From Burkholderiaceae bacterium (lineage in GTDB: Bacteria; Pseudomonadota; Gammaproteobacteria; Burkholderiales; Burkholderiaceae_C), in assembly GCA_023262365.1 (NCBI GenBank), contig JALRBF010000336.1, forward strand, positions 1-6,755: a stretch of DNA of 6,755 bases. The letters run 5' to 3'. The notes beneath the pieces are model-generated. The model did no database searches, was not told the origin of the DNA, and was given only the letters and a program-made list of their open reading frames with translations. Positions 1 to 6,755 of this stretch are shown here, piece by piece. Position 1 is the stretch's first letter, and each line of letters starts with the position of its first letter. The translations under genes and the position numbers were made by a program.

Positions 1-755
1 ATGGAGCGAAAAATTTCGCCGCGCACGCGTGGCATGGTCATCATCAACCCCAACAACCCCACGGGCGCTTTGTACAGCGAGGCGGTGTTGCGCGACATGC
101 TGGCGCTGGCGCGCAAGCATTGCTTGATTGTGTATGCCGACGAGATTTACGACAAGACCTTGTACGACGGCCATCGGCATACGTCCGTGGCGTCGTTGGC
201 GCAAGACGTGTTGTGCGTGACGTTTAACGGTTTGTCCAAAAACTACCGCTCGTGTGGCTACCGGGCCGGTTGGATGGTGGTCTCGGGTGACAAGCGTCAG
301 GCGGGCGACTACATCGAAGGCTTGACGATGCTGGCTTCGATGCGCTTGTGCGCCAACACGCCAGGCCAGCTGGCGATTCAAACCGCACTGGGCGGCTACC
401 AGTCGATTGACGACTTGGTGGCCCCCGGTGGTCGACTGTGCCGGCAGCGGGACATGGCCTACGACATGCTCAGCAGCATTCCCGGGGTGTCGGTGGTCAA
501 GCCCAAAGCGGCGTTGTACATGTTTGCACGGCTCGACCCCAAGGTTTATTCGATTGCTGACGACCAGCAGTTTGCCTGCGACTTGCTGGAGCAAGAGCGG
601 GTGCTGGTGGTGCAGGGCACGGGGTTCAATTACCCCACGCCGGATCACTTTCGGTTGGTGTTTTTGCCGCATGAAGACGATTTGGCCGAAGCCATTGGGC
701 GCATTGGCCGTTTTCTCGAGCGTATGCGTCAGGGCAAGGCCGTCAGGGTGGCGGC

Positions 756-759
<4 letters not shown>
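1..759 (+). CDS. alaA: AlaA-type PLP-dependent alanine aminotransferase (5'-truncated by the window)
   Basis: C-terminal 252 residues of a fold-type I aminotransferase, which moves an amino group between alanine/glutamate and 2-oxo acids in the cytosol. Seen directly: an NPNNPTG cofactor-site motif at residues 17-23, YADEIYD (Asp47, which would contact the PLP pyridine nitrogen) at 45-51, the Schiff-base lysine in FNGLSKNYR (Lys80), and a C-terminal substrate-binding arginine in DHFRLVFLP (Arg218). The stretches YIEGL, MLASMRLCAN, QTALGGYQSI and VQGT(G)FN match my memory of E. coli AlaA closely. That family is about 405 residues long, so roughly 150 N-terminal residues lie upstream. The ATG at position 1 aligns with an internal residue just before a conserved (I/S)PRTR segment and is probably not the real start. 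The stop overlaps the hom start by four bases (ATGA), which suggests translational coupling. AlaC or another class I/II aminotransferase is possible; the exact substrate is inferred. Confidence 0.85.
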
Positions 760-2086
<1,327 letters not shown>

Positions 2087-2087
<1 letters not shown>

Positions 2088-3505
2088 TGCGTTACGTCTC
2101 CACCCGAGGTGACGCCACCGAACGCCGCTTTTGCGACATTTTGCTCGAGGGGCTCGCCCCGGATGGCGGGTTGTACATGCCGGTGCACTACCCGCAGGTG
2201 GACGAGGCCACGCTGGCGCGTTGGCGTGACCTAAGCTACCCCGAATTGGCGTGTGCCATCTTGTCGCGCTACATCGATGACATTGCGCCCGAGGACTTGC
2301 GCCAGCTGTGTGCCCGCGCCTACACCGCCGAGCGTTTTGGCGGGGATGCGCGCATCGCGCCGCTGCGCCCGCTGCAAGGGCGGCTGCACGTGCTGGGGTT
2401 ATCCAATGGGCCAACGCTGGCGTTTAAAGACATGGCCATGCAGTTGCTGGGCCAGCTGTTTGAGTACGAGTTGGCGCGCCGGGGCGAGCGCTTGAACATA
2501 TTGGGTGCCACCAGTGGCGACACCGGCAGCGCCGCCGAGTACGCCATGCGCGGCAAGCGCGGCATACAGGTGTTCATGATCAGCCCAGACGGGCGCATGA
2601 GCCCGTTTCAGCAGGCGCAAATGTTTAGCCTGCAAGACCCCAACATTTTTAATATCGCCATGCAAGGCGTGTTTGACGACTGTCAGGACGTGGTCAAGGC
2701 GGTGTCGGCCGATTTGCCCTTTAAGCGGCGCCACGCCATCGGCACGGTCAACAGCATCAATTGGGCGCGCTTGCTGGCGCAGGTGGTGTATTACTTTGCA
2801 GGGTATTTTCAGGCCACGCAGCGCAACGACGAGACGGTGAGCTTTTGCGTGCCCAGCGGCAATTTTGGCAACGTGTGCGCCGGTCACGTGGCGCGCATGA
2901 TGGGCCTGCCCATTAAGCAGCTGGTGGTGGCCACCAACGAAAACAACGTGCTACACGAGTTTTTTCAAACCGGGGTGTATCGCCCGCGCAGCAGCGCTGA
3001 GACGCAGGAGACCTCCAGCCCTTCCATGGACATTTCCAAGGCGAGTAACTTTGAGCGCTTTGTGTTTGACTTGGTGCAGCGCGACACGCAGCAAGTGGCC
3101 ACGTGGTTTGGGCCAACCTTGGCGCGCGATGGGGCCTTTGCGCTGGACACACCCGAGGCGTTGCGGCGTGTGCACGAAGTCTTTGGCTTTGTCAGCGGCA
3201 GCAGCAGCCACGCGCAGCGTCTGCGCACCATCGCCTGGGTGCACCAGGCGTGTGGGCAGATGATTGACCCGCACACGGCCGATGGGGTGTGGGTGGCGCA
3301 GTCGCTGCCAGATACACCCGAGCCCATGATTGTGTTGGAGACGGCGTTGCCGATTAAGTTTGCCGCCACGCTGCAAGAGGCGTTGGGGCAGGCGCCCACG
3401 CGCCCGGCGGCGCTTGAGGGCATCGAAGACCGGCCCAAGCGCGTGCAGCGCATGGCGCACGACGTGCAACAGGTTAAGGCCTACATTGAGGCGCACGCCG
3501 CATGA
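2087..3505 (+). CDS. thrC: Threonine synthase
   Basis: PLP-dependent enzyme that converts O-phospho-L-homoserine to L-threonine and phosphate, the last step of threonine synthesis. At 472 residues it matches the longer class of threonine synthases (E. coli/yeast-like fold-type II), and it opens with that class's typical MRYVSTRG. Seen: PDGGLYMP at 25-32; the PLP lysine in LAFKDMAMQ (Lys114); GATSGDTGSAA at 140-150; the phosphate-cup motif PSGNFGN at 256-262; and SPSMDISKASNFERF at 311-325. The first base of its ATG is the last base of the hom stop (TGATG), and its stop overlaps the moeA start (ATGA). A weak GAGG lies about ten bases upstream of the start, so reinitiation after hom is likely. 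Homoserine kinase, which makes its substrate, is not encoded in this window and must be elsewhere. No missing catalytic residue or frameshift is visible. Confidence 0.97.
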
Positions 3506-4749
3506 GCGGTTCGCTCCCGCCTCTGATGACGCTGGAAGACGCGTGGCAGCAACTGCTGGCGCACGCCAGTGTGTTGCCCGCGGTGGACTGCGAGACGCTG
3601 CACGCCACCGGGCGGGTGCTACGCCAAGATGGTGTGGCCGAGCTGGACGTGCCTGGCTTTGACAACAGCGCCATGGACGGCTACGCCGTGCGAGCGGCCC
3701 AAGCGCAGCCCGGTGCACGCCTGCCAGTGACGCAGCGCATTGCTGCTGGCCACGCGGCGGCGCCTTTGGCCCCAGGCGAGGCCGCACGCATTTTTACCGG
3801 TGCGCCGCTGCCCGCCGGCGCCGACGCGGTGCTGATGCAAGAAGACACCCAGGCGCAAGACGACGGCACCGTGTTGCTCCAAGCCGGGGCGCAGGCCGGG
3901 CAGTTTGTGCGCCGCCGCGGTGAGGACATGGCGCGCGGCGACGTGGTGTTGCGCGCGGGCACGCGGCTGCTGCCGGCGCACGTGGGGCTGGCCGCCAGCA
4001 TGGGCATGGCGCGTGTGGTGGTGGGGCAAGCGCCGCGCGTGGCCCTGTTTAGCACGGGCGACGAGTTGGTGATGCCCGGCACCGTGGCGCCGTGTGACAT
4101 GGCCCCGGGTGCGATTTACAACTCCAACCGGTATTTTTTGCGCGCCTTGCTGCAGCAAGCCGGCTGCGACGTGACCGACATGGGCATCGTGCCCGACTCG
4201 CTCAGCGCCACCGAAGCGGCGCTGGCCGACGCCGCCCGCGCACACGACCTGGTGTTGACCAGTGGCGGCGTCTCGGTGGGCGAAGAAGACCACATCAAGT
4301 CCGCGGTGCAAGCCCTGGGGCAGCTGACGCTGTGGTCGCTCAACATTAAGCCCGGTAAGCCTTTTGCTTACGGGCGGCTTGGCCGCAACGGGCAAGCGGG
4401 CGCCCACTTCATTGGGCTGCCGGGTAACCCGGTGTCGAGCTTTGTTACCTTTGTGTTGTTGGTGCAACCCTTCGTGATGGCGTTGCAAGGTGCGCGATTG
4501 GGCGGCTTGCGGCATCGTGTGGGGCAGGCGCGGTTTGACTGGCCCCGGCCCGACAAACGGCGCGAGTTTCTTCGGGTGCGGCTGCACCCCGATGCGGGGG
4601 TGACGTGTTTTGAGAACCAAACCTCAGGCGTGCTCACCTCGCTGGCTTGGGCCGATGGGCTGCTGGACAACCCACCCGGACAAGTCATTCGGCGCGGTGA
4701 CGCGGTGCGTGTGATTGCGCTGGATCAGCCTTGGGCGCAGGAGGGGTGA
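3502..4749 (+). CDS. moeA: Molybdopterin molybdenumtransferase MoeA
   Basis: Catalyses the final step of molybdenum cofactor synthesis: insertion of molybdate into adenylylated molybdopterin, with AMP released. The 415 residues fit the family (E. coli MoeA is about 411). Seen: VPGFDNSAMDGYAVR at 50-64, including Asp59, the position of a functionally important aspartate in E. coli MoeA; IFTGAPLPAGADAV at 97-110; RRRGEDMARGD at 137-147; a MoaB/Mog-like molybdopterin-binding domain with FSTGDELV at 183-190, YNSNRYFL at 206-213 and TSGGVSVGEEDH at 253-264; IKPGKP at 282-287; and IGLPGNPVSS at 304-313. A beta-barrel C-terminal domain (about 340-408) follows. The start overlaps the thrC stop (ATGA), with GAGG at 3488-3491. 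The stop TGA shares its last base with the moaD ATG. Nothing looks broken. Confidence 0.97.
   Translation: MSGSLPPLMTLEDAWQQLLAHASVLPAVDCETLHATGRVLRQDGVAELDVPGFDNSAMDGYAVRAAQAQPGARLPVTQRIAAGHAAAPLAPGEAARIFTGAPLPAGADAVLMQEDTQAQDDGTVLLQAGAQAGQFVRRRGEDMARGDVVLRAGTRLLPAHVGLAASMGMARVVVGQAPRVALFSTGDELVMPGTVAPCDMAPGAIYNSNRYFLRALLQQAGCDVTDMGIVPDSLSATEAALADAARAHDLVLTSGGVSVGEEDHIKSAVQALGQLTLWSLNIKPGKPFAYGRLGRNGQAGAHFIGLPGNPVSSFVTFVLLVQPFVMALQGARLGGLRHRVGQARFDWPRPDKRREFLRVRLHPDAGVTCFENQTSGVLTSLAWADGLLDNPPGQVIRRGDAVRVIALDQPWAQEG
4739..4748 (+). promoter_or_regulatory. Strong Shine-Dalgarno deciding the moaD start
   Basis: AGGAGGGG at 4739-4746 lies just before the ATG at 4749 and inside the last codons of moeA. 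It is the best Shine-Dalgarno match within the six-gene run; the other overlapping starts have only GAGG-like or no clear sites. It rules out the in-frame TTG at 4731, which would lie upstream of the ribosome binding site and would add a Gly-rich stretch not expected of MoaD. It may let MoaD be made at a higher rate than MoeA (inference). Confidence 0.8.
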
Positions 4750-5009
4750 TGGCAGACGAAAAACACGTGACCCTTCGGTACTTCGCCTCGGTGCGTGAGG
4801 CCTTGGGGTGCGACACCGAGCGCTGGCAAACCCGGGCGGCCACCGTTGCTGCCTTGCACGCCGAATTGTTAAACCGCGGTGCGCCGTGGGCCGATGCCTT
4901 GTCCGCCAAAGGCCTGCGAATGGCGCACAACCACGCCATGGTGGCGGGCGAGGTGGCACTCAGCGCGGGCGACGAGGTGGCGTTTTTTCCACCCGTGACG
5001 GGGGGGTAA
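4749..5009 (+). CDS. moaD: Molybdopterin synthase sulfur-carrier subunit MoaD
   Basis: Small ubiquitin-like protein that carries sulfur as a C-terminal thiocarboxylate and donates it to cyclic pyranopterin monophosphate within molybdopterin synthase (MoaD2MoaE2). The 86 residues from the ATG at 4749 fit the usual 80-90. Seen: a beta-grasp start with VTLRYFASVREALG at 7-20, AGDEVAFFPPVTGG at 73-86, and the obligatory C-terminal Gly-Gly at 85-86. The start is chosen because the ATG directly follows AGGAGGGG and overlaps the moeA stop. The two terminal glycines are both GGG codons and form part of a run of seven G directly before the TAA stop, noted separately. It is followed after eight bases by moaE, its partner subunit. 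MoeB, which activates the C terminus, is not in the window. Confidence 0.95.
   Translation: MADEKHVTLRYFASVREALGCDTERWQTRAATVAALHAELLNRGAPWADALSAKGLRMAHNHAMVAGEVALSAGDEVAFFPPVTGG
5000..5009 (+). other. In-phase G7 run at the moaD stop codon (possible slippery site)
   Basis: Seven consecutive G occupy 5000-5006, followed by the TAA stop of moaD at 5007-5009. In the moaD frame they read as the last base of ACG and then GGG GGG, so the phase is that of an X XXY YYZ slippery heptamer. After a one-base backward slip both tRNAs would still pair fully with GGG. The new frame is that of moaE and stays open through GTA AGC CCA GCC into the moaE ATG, giving a MoaD-Val-Ser-Pro-Ala-MoaE fusion. What is seen is the run, its phase and the open frame; that it is used is not shown. 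A four-base-pair CCCG/CGGG repeat (4992-5002) overlaps it. I see no strong stimulatory structure downstream. Confidence 0.35.
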
Positions 5010-5017
5010 GCCCAGCC

Positions 5018-5512
5018 ATGGCCGCACGGGTCACGATACAGCCCAACGATTTTGACGTCAGCGCCGAGCTCGGGGCGTTGCGCCGCAGCGATGGACGAGT
5101 CGGCGCGGTGTGCTGTTTTGTGGGTACGGTGCGCGACGTGTATCCGGACGGTGCCCGTGTGCAGCAACTTGAGCTAGAACACTACCCGGGCATGACCGAG
5201 CGCGCCATTGAAGCCATGATTGAGCAGGCCGAGGCCCGTTTTGACATGCTGGGCGCCCGCGTGGTGCATCGGGTCGGGGTGTTGCAGCCCTGCGACCAAA
5301 TTGTGCTTGTGGCGGTTACCTCGGCGCATCGCGGGCAAAGTTTTTTGGCGTGTGAGTTTTTAATGGATTACCTCAAGACCCAGGCGCCGTTTTGGAAGAA
5401 AGAAACCACGCCAAAGGGGGCGCACTGGGTGGACGCCCGGGCCAGCGACGACGACGCCTTGGTGCGTTGGGGTATCCAGGCGGGCAACGCCTCGCCCCTG
5501 CCCGGGGCTTGA
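5018..5512 (+). CDS. moaE: Molybdopterin synthase catalytic subunit MoaE
   Basis: Catalytic subunit of molybdopterin synthase, which adds two sulfurs from MoaD thiocarboxylate to cyclic pyranopterin monophosphate to form molybdopterin. The 164 residues are slightly longer than E. coli MoaE (about 150) because of a C-terminal tail, roughly 150-164. Seen: GAVCCFVGTVRD at 29-40, LELEHYPGMTERAI at 51-64, HRVGVLQPCD at 84-93, TSAHRGQSF at 101-109, and the active-site region DYLKTQAPFWKKE at 117-129, where Lys120 and Lys127 match the catalytic lysines of the family. The start ATG at 5018 lies eight bases after the moaD stop. The only ribosome-site-like sequence is the G-rich end of moaD, so coupling to moaD translation is likely. 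The same frame is open further upstream across moaD, but no family-like sequence lies there. The stop TGA (5510-5512) sits inside the -35 element of the clpB promoter. Confidence 0.96.
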   Translation: MAARVTIQPNDFDVSAELGALRRSDGRVGAVCCFVGTVRDVYPDGARVQQLELEHYPGMTERAIEAMIEQAEARFDMLGARVVHRVGVLQPCDQIVLVAVTSAHRGQSFLACEFLMDYLKTQAPFWKKETTPKGAHWVDARASDDDALVRWGIQAGNASPLPGA

Positions 5513-5525
5513 AATCACGCCCCGG
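5502..5525 (+). repeat. 7-bp perfect inverted repeat at the end of moaE
   Basis: CCGGGGC at 5502-5508 is repeated in reverse complement as GCCCCGG at 5519-5525, with a ten-base loop (5509-5518) that contains the moaE stop codon. All seven base pairs are G-C. No run of T follows, so it is not a standard Rho-independent terminator. It could protect the 3' end of the moa transcript or slow read-through into clpB (inference), or be a by-product of G+C-rich sequence. Confidence 0.5.
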
Positions 5526-5536
5526 CTGCCCCATGT
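5508..5536 (+). promoter_or_regulatory. Heat-shock (sigma-32 / RpoH) promoter of clpB
   Basis: CTTGAAA at 5508-5514, a 14-base spacer, and CCCCATGT at 5529-5536 match the E. coli sigma-32 consensus (CTTGAAA, then about 13-14 bases, then CCCCATNT) at every defined position. Transcription would start near 5541-5543, giving a leader of about 25 bases before the clpB ATG. clpB belongs to the RpoH regulon in many proteobacteria, so site and gene agree. A vegetative reading (TTGAAA with 18 bases to ATGTAA) is much weaker. The -35 element contains the moaE stop codon. Confidence 0.9.
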
Positions 5537-5546
5537 AACGGGGTAG
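5526..5546 (+). repeat. Inverted repeat over the clpB -10 element
   Basis: CTGCCCC at 5526-5532 can pair with GGGGTAG at 5540-5546 around a seven-base loop: four G-C pairs, one G-U wobble, then T-A and C-G. It directly abuts the preceding inverted repeat. It covers the -10 element, so RNA started from the heat-shock promoter would lack the 5' arm; only read-through RNA from moaE could form this hairpin. Whether it matters is unknown. Confidence 0.35.
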
Positions 5547-5556
5547 TGAATCAACC

Positions 5557-5563
5557 GGAGGGG
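5557..5563 (+). promoter_or_regulatory. Ribosome binding site of clpB
   Basis: GGAGGGG at 5557-5563 lies four bases before the ATG at 5568 (six bases from the GGAGG core). It is a strong, well-spaced site that supports this start, in contrast to the weak sites of most genes upstream. Confidence 0.8.
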
Positions 5564-5567
5564 CACC

Positions 5568-6755
5568 ATGCGTGCAGACAAACTCACCACCAAATTGCAA
5601 GAAGCCCTAGGCGAGGCACAAAGCCTGGCGCTGGCCAACGATCACGCGTACATCGAACCGGTGCATGTGTTGCTGGCCATGCTGCGCCAAACCGACGGCC
5701 CTGCGGCGCTGCTGCAACGCGCTGGGGCGCACGTGCAGCCGCTGATGGCAGAGGCCGAGGCGGCGCTGCGTCAGTTACCGCAGGTGCAAGGTCAAGAACA
5801 GGTGCAGGTGGGGCGGGACATGATGGCGGTATTACAAAATGCCGAAAAAGACGCCCTCAAACGCGGCGATCAGTACGTGGCCAGCGAATCGTTTTTGTTG
5901 GCGCTGGCCGAGCACAAGGGCAGCGCCGGTGAACTGTTGCGCCGCCACGGCATCACGCGCACCGCGCTGGCTGCGGCCGTGGACGCGGTACGAGGCGGCC
6001 AGCGCGTGGACAACCCCGAGGTCGAAGGGCAGCGCGAGGCGCTCAAGAAGTTCACGCTTGACTTGACCGAGCGTGCCCGCCAAGGCAAGCTTGACCCCGT
6101 GATTGGGCGCGACGATGAAATACGGCGCGCCATTCAGGTGCTGCAGCGGCGCAGCAAAAACAACCCGGTACTCATTGGCGAGCCGGGTGTTGGCAAAACC
6201 GCGATTGTTGAAGGCTTAGCGCAACGCATTGTGGCCGGTGAAGTGCCCGATTCGCTGCGCGACAAGCGCGTGCTGGTGCTTGACATGGCTGGCTTGCTGG
6301 CCGGGGCCAAGTTTCGCGGCGAGTTTGAAGAGCGGCTCAAAGGCGTGCTCAAAGAAGTGGCCGCGGACGAGGGGCGCATCATTTTGTTTATTGACGAAAT
6401 TCACACCATGGTGGGGGCGGGCAAAGCCGAAGGCGCCATTGACGCGGGCAACATGCTCAAGCCGGCGTTGGCACGCGGCGAGTTGCACTGCATTGGCGCG
6501 ACCACGCTGGACGAATACCGCAAGTACATCGAAAAAGATGCCGCGCTTGAGCGGCGCTTTCAAAAAATTGTGGTGGATGAACCCAGCGTGGAGGCCACGA
6601 TTGCGATTTTGCGCGGACTGCAAGAGCGCTACGAGGTGCACCACGGCGTGGACATCACCGACCCGGCGATTGTTGCAGCCGCCGAGCTCTCGCACCGGTA
6701 CATCACCGACCGCTTTTTGCCCGACAAGGCGATCGATTTGATTGACGAAGCCGCG
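5568..6755 (+). CDS. clpB: ATP-dependent disaggregase ClpB (3'-truncated by the window)
   Basis: First 396 codons of the Hsp104-family AAA+ hexamer that, with DnaK/DnaJ/GrpE, pulls proteins out of aggregates after heat stress in the cytosol. Full-length ClpB is about 860 residues, so the coiled-coil middle domain and second ATPase domain lie beyond the window; the frame is open to the last base. Seen: the N-terminal Clp repeat domain at about 1-145 ([25 protein letters not shown]); [22 protein letters not shown] at about 165-186; Walker A GEPGVGKT at 204-211; pore loop 1 GAKFRGEF, with Phe249 where E. coli has Tyr251; Walker B ILFIDE with Asp276 and Glu277; sensor-1-region GATT at 310-313; and arginine-finger LERRF with Arg329 and Arg330. 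The long D1 segment typical of ClpB, and the close match to E. coli ClpB as I remember it, favour ClpB over ClpA or ClpC. A sigma-32-type promoter precedes it. The start follows a strong GGAGG site. Confidence 0.97.
   Translation, partial: MRADKLTTKLQEALGEAQSLALANDHAYIEPVHVLLAMLRQTDGPAALLQRAGAHVQPLMAEAEAALRQLPQVQGQEQVQVGRDMMAVLQNAEKDALKRGDQYVASESFLLALAEHKGSAGELLRRHGITRTALAAAVDAVRGGQRVDNPEVEGQREALKKFTLDLTERARQGKLDPVIGRDDEIRRAIQVLQRRSKNNPVLIGEPGVGKTAIVEGLAQRIVAGEVPDSLRDKRVLVLDMAGLLAGAKFRGEFEERLKGVLKEVAADEGRIILFIDEIHTMVGAGKAEGAIDAGNMLKPALARGELHCIGATTLDEYRKYIEKDAALERRFQKIVVDEPSVEATIAILRGLQERYEVHHGVDITDPAIVAAAELSHRYITDRFLPDKAIDLIDEAA

Noticed and set aside
1..3. ATG at position 1 as the true start of the aminotransferase
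   Set aside because: The encoded protein begins in the middle of the family's large domain, just before the NPNNPTG motif. The ATG is an internal Met codon at the window edge.
603..610. GCTGGTGG, identical to the E. coli Chi site (also found in thrC near 2920)
   Set aside because: Chi sequences are species-specific, and GTG/CTG-rich coding sequence produces this octamer by chance.
3619..4620. Long open frame on the - strand (333 codons) across moeA
   Set aside because: Its product is rich in His, Arg and Gln with no recognisable domain, and it lies wholly opposite a well-supported gene. Such shadow frames are expected opposite G+C-rich coding sequence. The same holds for the other long antisense frames opposite hom and thrC.
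4731..4748. TTG at 4731 as the moaD start
   Set aside because: It lies upstream of the AGGAGGGG site and would add a non-family Gly-rich N terminus. The ATG at 4749 has the right spacing and the stop/start overlap.
4808..5017. Upstream N-terminal extension of moaE in the same frame
   Set aside because: The frame is open but overlaps moaD, and its sequence is Arg/Gly-rich without MoaE similarity. The ATG at 5018 gives a MoaE N terminus of normal length.
5502..5546. Rho-independent terminator between moaE and clpB
   Set aside because: The hairpins are G+C-rich but no T run follows either of them, so a classical terminator call is not supported.

Overview
This is a gene-dense, G+C-rich window from a bacterial chromosome, with every gene on the + strand. 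Gene order, protein similarity as I remember the families, and base composition all suggest a betaproteobacterium of the order Burkholderiales, possibly Comamonadaceae-like. That placement is inference; I ran no search.

Positions 1-5512 hold a tightly packed run of six genes: an AlaA-type aminotransferase (5' end cut off by the window), hom (homoserine dehydrogenase), thrC (threonine synthase), moeA, moaD and moaE. Five junctions link them. Four are stop/start overlaps (ATGA at 756 and 3502, TGATG at 2085 and 4747) and the fifth is an 8-base gap (moaD-moaE), so this looks like one translationally coupled transcription unit. It joins two pathways. Hom and ThrC catalyse two of the three steps from aspartate semialdehyde to threonine; homoserine kinase is not in the window. 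MoaD and MoaE form molybdopterin synthase, and MoeA inserts molybdate into molybdopterin.

Positions 5513-5567 are the only real intergenic region. It carries a textbook heat-shock (sigma-32) promoter whose -35 element contains the moaE stop codon. Two back-to-back inverted repeats overlap it, and a strong ribosome binding site follows. From 5568 to the window end runs the first 396 codons of clpB, the Hsp104-family disaggregase, cut off by the window edge.

I found no mobile element, CRISPR array, tRNA, rRNA or novel multi-gene system. The points most worth a second look are the sigma-32 promoter built into the moaE stop codon, the tandem hairpins over it, and an in-phase seven-G slippery run at the moaD stop codon. 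A -1 slip there would fuse MoaD to MoaE.
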